From positions 1 to 64,000 of the forward strand of contig NZ_JAFMVC010000026.1 of NCBI RefSeq assembly GCF_025499605.1: a stretch of 64,000 nucleotides of DNA, read 5' to 3'. How positions within the stretch are numbered: position 1 is the stretch's first letter; each line of letters starts with the position of its first letter. Shown here in pieces: positions 16,359 to 25,217 of this stretch. The position numbers and the translations under genes are program-made. This DNA is from Carboxylicivirga litoralis (GTDB taxonomy: Bacteria > Bacteroidota > Bacteroidia > Bacteroidales > Marinilabiliaceae). Under the pieces are notes generated by a model that worked only from the letters and a program-made list of their open reading frames with translations, was not told the DNA's origin and did no database searches.

Positions 16359-17538
16359 CAGGCATTTTTATATAGAGGCAGAATTATGCCAGGAATGTAA
16401 GGCACTGGAAAATGTGTGTGGTGATTCATGCGAATCTCGAAAAATTAAAGAGGAAGATCGTTTAATAACCGTTCTATCTGACGGTTTGGGCTCTGGTGTC
16501 AAAGCCAACATACTAGCCACCATGACTACCAGTATGGCTCTACAGTTCACCGCTAAGAACGACCCTCTTGAACATACATCAAACTTTATAATGAAGACGC
16601 TCCCTGTTGATTCGAAGCGCCAGATAAGCTACTCAACATTTAGCATCTTGGATATTAACTGCGAAGGCGACGCTTGCATTGTTGAGTTTGACAATCCACC
16701 AGTGTTAATCTACAGAAATGGTGATTTCATTGATTTACAGCGTGAAATTAAAACCATTAATCGCCCCGACAGCATAGCTGCTGATGTACATTATTCGAAC
16801 ATCAAATTACAAAAAGAGGATCGTATCATTATGGTCTCTGATGGTATTACACAATCGGGCATGGGCACCAGCAAGATGCCTTTTGGCTGGGGTAGTGATG
16901 GTCTGAAAACATTTATCAAAGAAAACATCAAGCAAAACCCTAATATATCGGCTCGACAATTAGCCAGAAAAATTATGCAACGGGCTAAGGCCAACGATGC
17001 TGACCAATTTAAAGACGATTCCACCTGCCAGGTTATCTATTGTCGAGAACCTCGCAAAATGGTGCTAGCTTCAGGCCCTCCATATTATAAAAACTACGAT
17101 GCGGTTTTGGCTGATCGTGTTGATAACTTTAGAGGAAAGAAAGTTATCTGCGGAGGAACCACGTCAAAAATTATCTCACGTGAGTTGGATCGGCAGATTC
17201 ATATCGAGCTTAATAATTACAATCCTGAATTGCCGCCTGTAGCTGAGATGGAAGGCATCGATTTGATAACTGAAGGTATTTTAACGCTAGGCAAAGTATC
17301 ATCATTACTTGAGCAACTAAATACCAATACCATTAACGGCGATGGTCCGGCTGAACAAATGGTGAAGCTTCTACTAAACAGTGATTCCATTTTAATTTTA
17401 GCAGGTACGCAAATCAATAATGCACACCAGGATCCTAACTTACCTGTAGAGCTGGAGATTAGACGAAATATTGTAAAAAAAATCGCCAATCTACTGGAAG
17501 GAAAATTCTTAAAAACCATTGAAATAGAATATTTATAA
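16351..17538 (+). CDS. SpoIIE/PP2C-type serine phosphatase with N-terminal Cys motif
   Basis: 395 residues. The PP2C/SpoIIE domain occupies about residues 35-235: VLSDGLGSGVKA and IMVSDGITQSG carry the metal-binding aspartates, and DDSTCQVIY closes the domain. The C-terminal part (about 240-395) is of unknown type. Unusually, the protein begins with CQEC-N6-CGDSC (Cys13, 16, 23, 27), which could bind iron-sulfur or zinc and give redox control. The gene overlaps the sensory hydrogenase gene, indicating translational coupling. PP2C partners of this kind often dephosphorylate anti-sigma antagonists or other Ser/Thr targets; no such target is in the window. The pairing with a group C hydrogenase is known from Firmicutes. 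Confidence 0.88.
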   Translation: MHNRHFYIEAELCQECKALENVCGDSCESRKIKEEDRLITVLSDGLGSGVKANILATMTTSMALQFTAKNDPLEHTSNFIMKTLPVDSKRQISYSTFSILDINCEGDACIVEFDNPPVLIYRNGDFIDLQREIKTINRPDSIAADVHYSNIKLQKEDRIIMVSDGITQSGMGTSKMPFGWGSDGLKTFIKENIKQNPNISARQLARKIMQRAKANDADQFKDDSTCQVIYCREPRKMVLASGPPYYKNYDAVLADRVDNFRGKKVICGGTTSKIISRELDRQIHIELNNYNPELPPVAEMEGIDLITEGILTLGKVSSLLEQLNTNTINGDGPAEQMVKLLLNSDSILILAGTQINNAHQDPNLPVELEIRRNIVKKIANLLEGKFLKTIEIEYL

Positions 17539-17547
17539 CCCTATAAC

Positions 17548-17817
17548 ATGCTTAATCCAATCAAATATAAAGTTCAGATATGCTGTGGCACCATGTGCTA
17601 TATCATGGGCGGTGCCGAACTGCATTTGCTTAATGACAGCCTGCCTTTTCAACTAAAAGACAAGGTAAGCATTGAAGGTATTCCTTGCTTTGGAAGATGC
17701 GACTCGAACGAAAAAATTCACCCTTGCGTTCTAATCAATGGTGAAGAACTGGATAATGCAACAACTCAAAAAATCATAAAAAAACTACTAACACTCGAAG
17801 ATAATGACCTATTATAA
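17548..17817 (+). CDS. Thioredoxin-like [2Fe-2S] ferredoxin, second of operon
   Basis: 89 residues with the [2Fe-2S] cysteine pattern CCGTMC (Cys12/13/17) and PCFGRC (Cys47/51), and an extra Cys60. It is a distant paralogue of the 14383 gene. It lies nine bases after the phosphatase gene and overlaps the following hydrogenase gene by 14 bases, so the two are likely translated together. By analogy it is the electron-transfer partner of the second hydrogenase. The duplicated cysteine at 12-13 is unusual and leaves some doubt about which residue is the ligand. Confidence 0.83.
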   Translation: MLNPIKYKVQICCGTMCYIMGGAELHLLNDSLPFQLKDKVSIEGIPCFGRCDSNEKIHPCVLINGEELDNATTQKIIKKLLTLEDNDLL

Positions 17818-19273
17818 CAATGCTGTTATAACCAAACGTGAATTACTTGTACGATTAATTCAACTGCTCGACAACGATTCTTTATTAGATAAAATCGACC
17901 GCATACCGGTGGAGATGCGCCCGCGCACCAACTCACCTATTCGATGCTGTGTACACAAAGATCGGGCTGTAATTAAGTACAAAATCATGGCTTTGCTCGG
18001 CTTTAACATTGCCGATGAAGAAGATGAACTAACACCATTGAAAGAATACGCTGTGCAGGCGTTAGAAGGCTATACACAAAATGGCAATTTCTTAACCGTG
18101 GTTGATGAAGCATGTAGTTCATGCGTGCAAGTTAATTACACCGTGAGTAATCTTTGCCAGGGTTGCGAAGGTCGTCCGTGCCAGGTAAACTGCCCTAAAG
18201 ATGCCATTATGGTAATTAATGGCAAGGCCAACATCGACCATCAAAAATGCGTCAACTGTGGTATTTGTCAAAAAGCTTGCCCCTTCCATGCCATTGCTTA
18301 TTTACCGGTTCCTTGCGAAGAATCGTGCCCGGTGAAAGCTATTCGTAAAAATGAAGATGGTATTGAAGAGATAGATTTTGAAAAGTGCATTCATTGTGGC
18401 AAATGCATGACTGCTTGCCCATTTGGAGCTATATCTGAGAAGTCACAAATTCTAAATCTTTTTTATAACATTAAGCACCAGAAAGAAAAAACAGTAGCAA
18501 TGGTGGCACCTGCCATACTAAGCCAGTTTAAGGCCAGTGCATCACAGATATTGAGCAGCATAAAAGCTATTGGTTTTGATGAAGTGATGGAAGTGGCCGA
18601 GGGCGCCAATATGACCACCGACCATGAAACCAATGAATTATTAGAACGATTGGATGAAGGGGCCAGGTTTATGACCACATCATGCTGCCCTTCATACATT
18701 GAGTTTACAGAAAAACATGCAACTGAGTTAAAACCATACGTAAGCGACACCCCTTCGCCAATGGCTTATACAGCCCAACTGGCCAAGGAACGTTATCCTG
18801 ATCACAAAGCGGTTTTTATTGGTCCTTGCCTGGCCAAACGAACCGAAGCCTACAAAAATCCCAACGTGGATTATGTCATCACAACCGAAGAGTTAGGCGC
18901 TTTATTTGCGGCATTAAAAATTGATTTTGCCACTAACAATGACGACTCGGTGGTGGCTGAAATCGTAAGGCCCGAAAGCCGTGGCTATGCCTCATCGGGT
19001 GGCGTTACAAATGCGATTAAAACGGCATTATCAACTGAACACAATATTGAAACTGAATTAATTGACGGCATTGACAAGAAGAATATTCGTTTGTTAAAAT
19101 CATTGCCCAAGAAGAAAAGCACTGATGCTTCATTTTATGAAGTGATGGCTTGCGAAAATGGGTGCATCAATGGTCCGGTTAATGTTTCACCGCTTAAAGT
19201 GAGTCAAAACAACCTGAAAAAAGCCATGCGCGAAATTGAACAAAAACAAACTGTTGAAGAAATAAATGCATAA
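17804..19273 (+). CDS. Group B-like monomeric [FeFe] hydrogenase
   Basis: 489 residues. The N-terminal domain contains RTNSPIRCCVHKDRAVIKYK (41-60), typical of group B monomeric [FeFe] hydrogenases. It is followed by many ferredoxin-type cysteines (104-205, enough for three or four Fe-S clusters) and the H-cluster domain. The loops are TTSCCPS (291-297), GPCLAKRTE (341-349) and ACENGC (449-454). Here the TSCCP proton-relay cysteine is retained (Cys294), unlike the sensory protein upstream, so catalysis of H2 formation or uptake is plausible. The start overlaps the [2Fe-2S] gene. A terminator follows at 19344. Confidence 0.9.
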   Translation: MTYYNNAVITKRELLVRLIQLLDNDSLLDKIDRIPVEMRPRTNSPIRCCVHKDRAVIKYKIMALLGFNIADEEDELTPLKEYAVQALEGYTQNGNFLTVVDEACSSCVQVNYTVSNLCQGCEGRPCQVNCPKDAIMVINGKANIDHQKCVNCGICQKACPFHAIAYLPVPCEESCPVKAIRKNEDGIEEIDFEKCIHCGKCMTACPFGAISEKSQILNLFYNIKHQKEKTVAMVAPAILSQFKASASQILSSIKAIGFDEVMEVAEGANMTTDHETNELLERLDEGARFMTTSCCPSYIEFTEKHATELKPYVSDTPSPMAYTAQLAKERYPDHKAVFIGPCLAKRTEAYKNPNVDYVITTEELGALFAALKIDFATNNDDSVVAEIVRPESRGYASSGGVTNAIKTALSTEHNIETELIDGIDKKNIRLLKSLPKKKSTDASFYEVMACENGCINGPVNVSPLKVSQNNLKKAMREIEQKQTVEEINA

Positions 19274-19343
19274 GCGACTGGACGATTGCTAACGAGCAAC
19301 ACTAAACCCATTCGATTATTTTTTATACATTCCTTTTGGTTAT

Positions 19344-19381
19344 AAAGCCCATTCGGTTTCCACATGCCGGATGGGCTTTTT
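19344..19381 (+). terminator. Terminator of the hydrogenase operon
   Basis: AAAGCCCATTCGG pairs with CCGGATGGGCTTT (one mismatch), followed by a T run, about 70 bases after the stop codon at 19273. Confidence 0.85.
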
Positions 19382-19383
19382 CA

Positions 19384-19888
19384 TTGATGATTTATGATAT
19401 GGAGATGAAGAGATGTTAGATTTAAGCGCAAGAAGCAGCTTCAACGGAACATCAAACGAACACTCGACTGAAAGGAAAAGTTGGCGGGAGATGCCAATCA
19501 AATATATCAATTTTGGTCCTATTTTGCATTACAATAGGTAAGTCATGCCTATTCTCATATCATAGTCCTCTAGCCGGACAGGCTTTTCATTTTTGCCTTA
19601 ATGCAAAAACGAAACAAAAAAATCAAGGCTAACTGCAAAAAACATTGATATTATTACTGTTACTAACTTCGGCCGGGTGATCTTCGAACAAGTTCTCAGC
19701 TTCCCGGTCTCACTAAGCAACATTAGAAATATCAATCCTTTTTTTGCCGTAGGCCAGCAGAGTCAGCGTAATCAAAAATCATTACCCACTAAAGATTATA
19801 CAGAGCCTCAGTTTTTCAATTCGACAGTTTACCAGTTCCTCAACTGAGCTACCACCCTATTGTTTTACTGACCTATCAACCTAAACAC
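19384..19888. other. 505-base gene-less stretch
   Basis: No coding frame or RNA gene is recognisable between the convergent hydrogenase operon and response-regulator gene. The minus strand of 19575-19635 reads as a short peptide-like segment interrupted by a stop, which might be a decayed repeat; see findings. Confidence 0.5.
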
Positions 19889-21277
19889 CTATTCTCCCAA
19901 CCCTTTTGTTATTTCAATTCCAAACTTCTTAATTTTTCGTTTTAAGGCATCACGACTTATGCCCAGTAAAGTAGCAGCACGCGTTTGATTAAAGTCAGTT
20001 TCTTTTAAAGCGGCTTCAATCAACTGCATCTCGTTTTCGTCCAAGTTTAAATTACCATTTATTGCATGTGCAGCATTGGAAGTATCCTCTCCTCGTAGTG
20101 GAAAATCCTCAGGTAACAGACTCGTATTATCCGATAATATCATCGCCCGCTCCACCATATTTCTCAGCTCACGCACATTACCCGGAAAACGATAACTCTT
20201 CAATTTATTAACCAAAGCCATTGATATTTGAGGTGCTTTCTTGCCTTTCTTCTTTGCAATACTTGTTACAAAATGTTCTAGTAATGGTCGCAAATCTTCA
20301 GGTCTTTCGCGCAATGGAGGAATATTAATCTCAATGGTATTGATACGATGAAATAAATCAATGCGAAACTGCTTTTCATTGATGAGTTCTTCAATATTTT
20401 TGTTAGTGGCGGAAATGATGCGCACATCAACGGGAATTTCCTTATTACTACCAACCCGCTTTATGCGGTTTTCTTCAATGGCACGCAGCAATTTAGCCTG
20501 AAGAGCATAGGGCATATCAGCAATCTCATCTAAAAACAAGGTTCCTTTATTAGCCAGTTCGAAATAACCCTTTTTTTCATCACGAGCATCGGTAAAAGCT
20601 CCTTTAACATGCCCAAAAAACTCACTTTCGAGCAACGACTCAGGAATGGCCGAGCTGTTGACCGGTGCAAACACCTGTTTTTTGCGCGGACTTCCAAAGT
20701 GAATGATGCGCGAAATGATTTCTTTACCCGTTCCGTTTTCACCTGTCACGAGCACATTGACATCGCCATCTTCAGCTGCTTTCAGCGCCATTTTCAGCAC
20801 TGTTTTAATCTGCTTACTCTCGCCCACAAAATCTTTCTCAATCATGCCTTCCAACTCTTTTGATACGAGAACACCTCTGTTCTCAGCCGCTTCCAGTTTC
20901 GATTGCATCATCAGAAATTTCTCAGTACGCTCAATGGCCAGTTGAATGTCCATGATTTGAAAGGGTTTACGAATAAAATCAGAGGCCCCTTGACGCATGG
21001 CTTCTATCACCATGTCCATATCACCATAACCACTAATCATGATGATTTCCAGGTTAGGATATTCTGCCTTTACTTTTTTTAGGATATCCAGCCCATTCAT
21101 GCCTGGCAGCATCACATCCAAAATCAATACGCCCGGTCGCTCCTTTTCCAGTATAGCAAAACCATCATTGGGCGTATTGGCTGTAAAAACCTTAAATTTT
21201 CGTTTCTCAAGGTGATATTTTAGTTTCTCGGTAATTCTGGATTCATCATCCAGTATGAGTACTTTTAAGTCGTTCAT
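19889..21277 (-). CDS. NtrC-family response regulator (receiver-AAA+-Fis)
   Basis: 462 residues: receiver domain (1-120; phosphoacceptor Asp54 in LILDVMLPG, KPF signature near 104), AAA+ sigma54-activation domain (about 150-380; Walker A GENGTGKE at 179-186, Walker B GTLFLDEIADM) and a Fis-type helix-turn-helix (about 415-455, AATLLGISRDALKRKIKKFG). The sigma54-contact loop reads GAFTDA (226-231) in place of GAFTGA, a variant also seen in other NtrC-type regulators. It follows the histidine kinase gene by 13 bases, so the pair forms one two-component operon. It converges on the hydrogenase operon, but its targets are unknown. Confidence 0.93.
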   Translation of the reverse strand: MNDLKVLILDDESRITEKLKYHLEKRKFKVFTANTPNDGFAILEKERPGVLILDVMLPGMNGLDILKKVKAEYPNLEIIMISGYGDMDMVIEAMRQGASDFIRKPFQIMDIQLAIERTEKFLMMQSKLEAAENRGVLVSKELEGMIEKDFVGESKQIKTVLKMALKAAEDGDVNVLVTGENGTGKEIISRIIHFGSPRKKQVFAPVNSSAIPESLLESEFFGHVKGAFTDARDEKKGYFELANKGTLFLDEIADMPYALQAKLLRAIEENRIKRVGSNKEIPVDVRIISATNKNIEELINEKQFRIDLFHRINTIEINIPPLRERPEDLRPLLEHFVTSIAKKKGKKAPQISMALVNKLKSYRFPGNVRELRNMVERAMILSDNTSLLPEDFPLRGEDTSNAAHAINGNLNLDENEMQLIEAALKETDFNQTRAATLLGISRDALKRKIKKFGIEITKGLGE

Positions 21278-21290
21278 TCGTTCTTGGTTT

Positions 21291-23375
21291 CTATAAATTT
21301 TCGGCTAATGGTAATATTACCAGCATCGATGTTCCTTTTCCTGATTGGCTTTCAACTTCTATTCGCCCCCGCATTTCTTTGATGAGACTATAGGAAATGG
21401 ACAAGCCCAATCCGGTTCCTTTACCCAGCTGCTTGCTTGTCACAAAAGGCAAGAAAATATCTGTTTTACGATTTTGCGAGATACCAACGCCATTATCTTT
21501 TATCTTTAAATACACATTTTCGTTCTGGTAATACGTTGAGATTTCAACTTTCATTTTTAATTCCGGCTCTGTTAATCTTCGTTCTTCAACCGCATCTTTG
21601 GCATTGGACAATAAATTATGAATGACCTGTTCAAGCTTATGCGGATTACCCAACACGCACGGCAAATTATCCGACAAATCCATCGATAAATGAATGTGGT
21701 GATTAGCATACTGACTTCCAATCATCGATGATGCTGCTTTGACACATTCGCTCACATCGAATTCCTCCTCTACTTCATCTTTTTGTCCACTACTAAAAAT
21801 ACGAATATGGTCAACTATCTGTCGCACGCGCACAATATCCTCAAATATTTCGTTAACCGATTTATTGAGAAAACCCTTATCTGCATTTTCTTCCTCCAAC
21901 TCATACTTAATGCTTTCGGCTGATAAGGAAATGTTTTGTACGGGTTGATTAATTTCGTGGGCAATACCAGCGGCCAACTCTCCCAGTGATGTCAAGCTGC
22001 TCTGGTGCATAATAATTTGCTGCTGTTCTTCCTGTTTTTTCAATGCTTCTGCAATACGCCGTTCCAGGTTTTTATTTTCCTGCCCTTTGAGGTAATATCG
22101 ATAATAGGTGACGAAAACAAGGATAGAAATTATCAGAATCGTAAAGCCAAAAGATAAGCGCCAACGGATAAGGTTTTCCTTTTCCAGCTCAAGCAAGTAG
22201 TTTTTATTCTTTGTCTGAAGAATTTCATTCTCGCGTTTTTTCTCCTCTAAAGCCTGAAGCGCCATGGCATCAACAAAATTGGTAATGTTTTCTTCCATCA
22301 CCATTGTCTCTGACAAATCAGAATATTGAATACGGTACTCATAGGCTTTCCGAAAATTCCCTAAGGCCTCATAGGCTTCAGATAGTACTAGATAATTATC
22401 GCGAAGCAATTCATTGGCTTCTGCTAGTTTAGCCAAACGCACACTTTTATTATAACTTCTAATGGCAGAATGGTATTTCTTCTGTTTCGCATCAATCATC
22501 CCAATGCGCATCAAACTCATGGCCGCTTCCCAATGACCATTTTGTTCTATCTGCATTTTTAATGCATCCTGATAGTACAGTTGCGCCTGCTGCAACTCTC
22601 CCATTGAGTAGTAGGTGTTGGCAATATTGCTCAATACTATTGATATATTCCGCTCGTCGCCACGCTCTTCTAATATTTGTTGCATGCGCGTAAAATAAAT
22701 CAAGGCCGTATCAAACTCCTTCTGAAAAAAGTAGATCTGCCCTATCTGATCCAATAAACGAATCATCTCCCCTTTTGATTCATCTCCTTCTCCTTCTTCC
22801 ACAATCTTCAGGGCTCCTTCATAGTAATACAAAGCTTTCGAATAGTCGGTGATGTTTTTATAAACATCAGCCATCTTTTTATAAGTCTCGGCCACATTGT
22901 GCCAATCTTTGTCTTTAATGTAAAGATTGAGTGAGCGCTTAAAACTCTTTAAAGCCTTCTCTGACTGGTTTAATCGAAAGTAGGTCGATGACAGAGTTGA
23001 CATACTTTGGTTATCGCCAATAGAACGATAGGCAGACAATGACTTTCGATATGAATCTTTTAGGCGCTCATAGTCATTAGTGAAGTAATATCCCATCCCC
23101 AGATTAGTATAAGCCTCTGCTTTTCCCCGTTTATCATCAATACGAATGGCTAACTGCAGTGCCTGTTCTGCATATCTAATGGCTTTCTGCGGATCGTCAT
23201 ACATTTTAAGCTTAGAAAGTTTATTATTAATCTGCACCTTTTCTTTGTTCGATGCATTCTTGAGTTTTTCAAGCATATCGCGCTCTGTTTCTTCCTGGCT
23301 CCATGATTGGTGAGGCAAGACAAAACAAAGCAGCAGTACAATCATTGGAAGAAAAATCGACTTTAAACTACTCAT
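21291..23375 (-). CDS. TPR-containing sensor histidine kinase
   Basis: 694 residues: signal peptide (1-26), six or more TPR repeats in the periplasm (about 40-370, e.g. SKALYYYEGALKIVE and AQLYYQDALKMQIEQ), one membrane helix (about 405-427), a coiled coil, the phosphoacceptor helix ELAAGIAHEINQPVQNISL (His near 473) and a HATPase_c domain with NLLSNAKDAV, KDNGVGI and GKGTGLGLSISY. The HEINQP form places it with NtrB/DctB-like kinases, which agrees with the NtrC-type partner just downstream. The periplasmic TPR array is a common Bacteroidota design and probably senses a protein or envelope state. Confidence 0.92.
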   Translation of the reverse strand: MSSLKSIFLPMIVLLLCFVLPHQSWSQEETERDMLEKLKNASNKEKVQINNKLSKLKMYDDPQKAIRYAEQALQLAIRIDDKRGKAEAYTNLGMGYYFTNDYERLKDSYRKSLSAYRSIGDNQSMSTLSSTYFRLNQSEKALKSFKRSLNLYIKDKDWHNVAETYKKMADVYKNITDYSKALYYYEGALKIVEEGEGDESKGEMIRLLDQIGQIYFFQKEFDTALIYFTRMQQILEERGDERNISIVLSNIANTYYSMGELQQAQLYYQDALKMQIEQNGHWEAAMSLMRIGMIDAKQKKYHSAIRSYNKSVRLAKLAEANELLRDNYLVLSEAYEALGNFRKAYEYRIQYSDLSETMVMEENITNFVDAMALQALEEKKRENEILQTKNKNYLLELEKENLIRWRLSFGFTILIISILVFVTYYRYYLKGQENKNLERRIAEALKKQEEQQQIIMHQSSLTSLGELAAGIAHEINQPVQNISLSAESIKYELEEENADKGFLNKSVNEIFEDIVRVRQIVDHIRIFSSGQKDEVEEEFDVSECVKAASSMIGSQYANHHIHLSMDLSDNLPCVLGNPHKLEQVIHNLLSNAKDAVEERRLTEPELKMKVEISTYYQNENVYLKIKDNGVGISQNRKTDIFLPFVTSKQLGKGTGLGLSISYSLIKEMRGRIEVESQSGKGTSMLVILPLAENL

Positions 23376-23556
23376 GTGCTTACAGAAAGATAAATGTATG
23401 TCGTTTAAAAGTAGAAAAGATTTTTCAATCTAATGCCTGAAGCAACTAAAAGTTTAGGCAAACGCCGGTTACTTCCTGTTTCACAATTATTAACACAGCG
23501 ATTTTTATCATGTTTTTTTCAGTGCTATTGTCATTGTTTCAGATTTGTCGGGGATA

Positions 23557-23564
23557 TATTTTTG
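23557..23564 (+). promoter_or_regulatory. Promoter of the 23602 gene
   Basis: TATTTTTG matches the TAnnTTTG -7 box; TTGT at 23534-23537 lies 19 bases upstream as a possible -33 element. Transcription would start near 23571, about 30 bases before the ATG at 23602. Confidence 0.55.
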
Positions 23565-23601
23565 CCGTGATTTTATCAACTACATTATTAAAGGGAACAG
23601 A

Positions 23602-24375
23602 ATGAAAAGATGTTTATTAATAGCATTCATAGCTATTATAAGCTTGCAGTTAGGTGCTCAAGGTACACTAAGTATAGATGGAGGTATCACATCGAATTAC
23701 CTGGCTCATGGTCGTACTCTCAGTAACAACCAGTCATGTTATCAACCTGGTGTGTATTACACAATTGAGAAAGGACCTACTATAATGGCATGGTTCAGTA
23801 TTCCAACAGATAGATATTTGTCTGCCTTAGACGAATATGATATTATTGTAGATCATAGTGTTAATTTATTTGATGCCGAACAAAACTGGAATATCAACGT
23901 ACATGGCTATGTCAATTATTGGTTTCTTCCTGAGAATCACGAATCGGATAAACAAGATTATTACCAAGGCATGAAATATAATGCTGGTATTCATCTTCCC
24001 GTTTTGGTTTCTGAAAACTCAGGTTTAAAAATAACAACTGGCTACGATTTCTATTACTACCACCAGTTAGGTCGTGATATGGACATTAGAGCAGCCGGCA
24101 TTCATGAATTTTTAATAAAATTTAACAAAACATATAAAAAGGTAAGTTTAGAGGCTAAGTCAGTGATTAGCAACAATCGAGGAGCAGTTAGCAATGCTAT
24201 CGACCCGGGATGGGGATTCTTTTCCCAACATTTGTCATGTTCGGTTGACTTGAAGGTGATAACTTTGTCAAGTAGCGTTAATTATCAAAGAACTTTAGAC
24301 GCATTAATACCAACAGGCATGGATAAAAACCTTATGTGGTTCTCATTTAATGTTGGTAAGAGTTTTAGTTTGTAA
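23602..24375 (+). CDS. Predicted outer-membrane beta-barrel protein
   Basis: 257 residues from the ATG at 23602; a frame open back to a TTG at 23545 would start upstream of the -7 box, so I reject that start. A signal peptide (1-19) precedes a mature part rich in aromatic alternating strands (SIDGGITSNYLAHGRTL, WNINVHGYVNYWFL, ITTGYDFYYYHQLG) and ends in a hydrophobic FNVGKSFSL with terminal aromatic-type strand. The opening pattern loosely recalls the TorF-type putative porins (SNYxxRGxT-like), but the match is weak. It is monocistronic with its own terminator. Function unknown. Confidence 0.7.
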   Translation: MKRCLLIAFIAIISLQLGAQGTLSIDGGITSNYLAHGRTLSNNQSCYQPGVYYTIEKGPTIMAWFSIPTDRYLSALDEYDIIVDHSVNLFDAEQNWNINVHGYVNYWFLPENHESDKQDYYQGMKYNAGIHLPVLVSENSGLKITTGYDFYYYHQLGRDMDIRAAGIHEFLIKFNKTYKKVSLEAKSVISNNRGAVSNAIDPGWGFFSQHLSCSVDLKVITLSSSVNYQRTLDALIPTGMDKNLMWFSFNVGKSFSL

Positions 24376-24425
24376 TTTCTTTTCATACCTAGCAAAGGTT
24401 AGGTTAATAATGGTGATAAAGGTGT

Positions 24426-24459
24426 AGAGTTGGTTCTGGCGAACCAACTCTATTTTTTT
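24426..24459 (+). terminator. Terminator of the 23602 gene
   Basis: Perfect 11-bp stem AGAGTTGGTTC / GAACCAACTCT with loop TGGC, followed by a run of seven T. The stop codon of the convergent folK lies inside the stem. Confidence 0.92.
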
Positions 24460-24830
24460 GCCCACACCTGTGCCACCAATTTTTGCAAGAAATCGCGTGA
24501 GTAGTAATCATCATCGACTATGACACCATCATAAACAATAATGTCCAAATCAATCTCGCGTGGGCCAAATTTAGGACGACTTCTATCCCGCCCCAGCTTA
24601 TCTTCAATACGCTTTAGTGCTTGTTTTAAATTCGATTCTAATAGCTCCACTTGCATCAGTACTACACTATTGGAAAAATCATTCTGATTAGTGATGCCAA
24701 TTGGTTTTGTTTCCAATACCTCCGACTCCTTTAGAACTTCACCAAGGGCTTTCAACTCACTAATAGCTTTCGGAATGTTCACATCAGCTTTGATGTTTGA
24801 GCCCAACCCTATAACAACTTGCACACCCAT
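24450..24830 (-). CDS. folK: 2-amino-4-hydroxy-6-hydroxymethyldihydropteridine pyrophosphokinase
   Basis: 126 residues, somewhat short for HPPK (E. coli about 159). It transfers pyrophosphate from ATP to 6-hydroxymethyl-7,8-dihydropterin in folate synthesis. The start GLGSNIKADVNIPKAI and the family signature RDRSRPKFGPREIDLDIIVY (about 92-111) with its Mg-binding aspartates are clear. It is the last gene of a four-gene minus-strand run (msrC, FolM-like, FolX-like, folK) with two bases between it and the FolX-like gene. Its stop codon lies in the terminator of the convergent gene. Confidence 0.93.
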   Translation of the reverse strand: MGVQVVIGLGSNIKADVNIPKAISELKALGEVLKESEVLETKPIGITNQNDFSNSVVLMQVELLESNLKQALKRIEDKLGRDRSRPKFGPREIDLDIIVYDGVIVDDDYYSRDFLQKLVAQVWAKK

Positions 24831-24832
24831 AA

Positions 24833-25183
24833 CTATTTAGTAGCAGACAAACTAATGGATACACTTTCAGAGAATCGTAAAGCATGCAGCTTATCCACTT
24901 CCACCTCGGCAGCCTGCACGCGTTCATAACTCATTATGCTATCAAGCACCATGCGTGCCATGGCTTCCAGCAGGTTAAATTTACTGTGCTCTACCTTATC
25001 GATAATTTCTTTTGTGATTGTCCGGTAGTCAAATGCATCTTCCGGCTCATCGCTAAGCTCTTCTTTCCCTGAAATATAATCGATTGTAATGTTAAGCATC
25101 AAATCCTGTCGCTTACCTATCTCATGCGGATTAAAGCCGACGTAACTTCTTAAAAGCAGATTTTTTATCCTTAATTGTCCCAT
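24833..25183 (-). CDS. folX: FolX-like dihydroneopterin (triphosphate) epimerase/aldolase
   Basis: 116 residues of the FolB/FolX family. RIKNLLLRSYVGFNPHEIGK, the central FDYRTITKEIIDKVEH, and the C-terminal EVDKLHALRFSESVSISL resemble E. coli FolX much more than FolB, which ends in KxxPP-type loops. FolX epimerises dihydroneopterin triphosphate to dihydromonapterin triphosphate. In the same operon lies a FolM-like reductase, the next known step toward tetrahydromonapterin, as well as folK. It could also supply aldolase activity to folate synthesis. The FolX-versus-FolB assignment rests on recalled sequence features. Confidence 0.8.
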   Translation of the reverse strand: MGQLRIKNLLLRSYVGFNPHEIGKRQDLMLNITIDYISGKEELSDEPEDAFDYRTITKEIIDKVEHSKFNLLEAMARMVLDSIMSYERVQAAEVEVDKLHALRFSESVSISLSATK

Positions 25184-25217
25184 AGTGTACTATTTGGTCT
25201 AAGGATAAAACGAATTA

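Noticed and set aside
19889-21277. GAFTDA loop as evidence of a sigma54-independent regulator
   Set aside because: The rest of the AAA+ domain is intact and GAFTDA occurs in other NtrC-type activators, so loss of sigma54 contact cannot be claimed.
24450-24830. folK as a truncated gene
   Set aside because: It is shorter than the E. coli enzyme, but the signature region and both ends are complete and short HPPKs exist.
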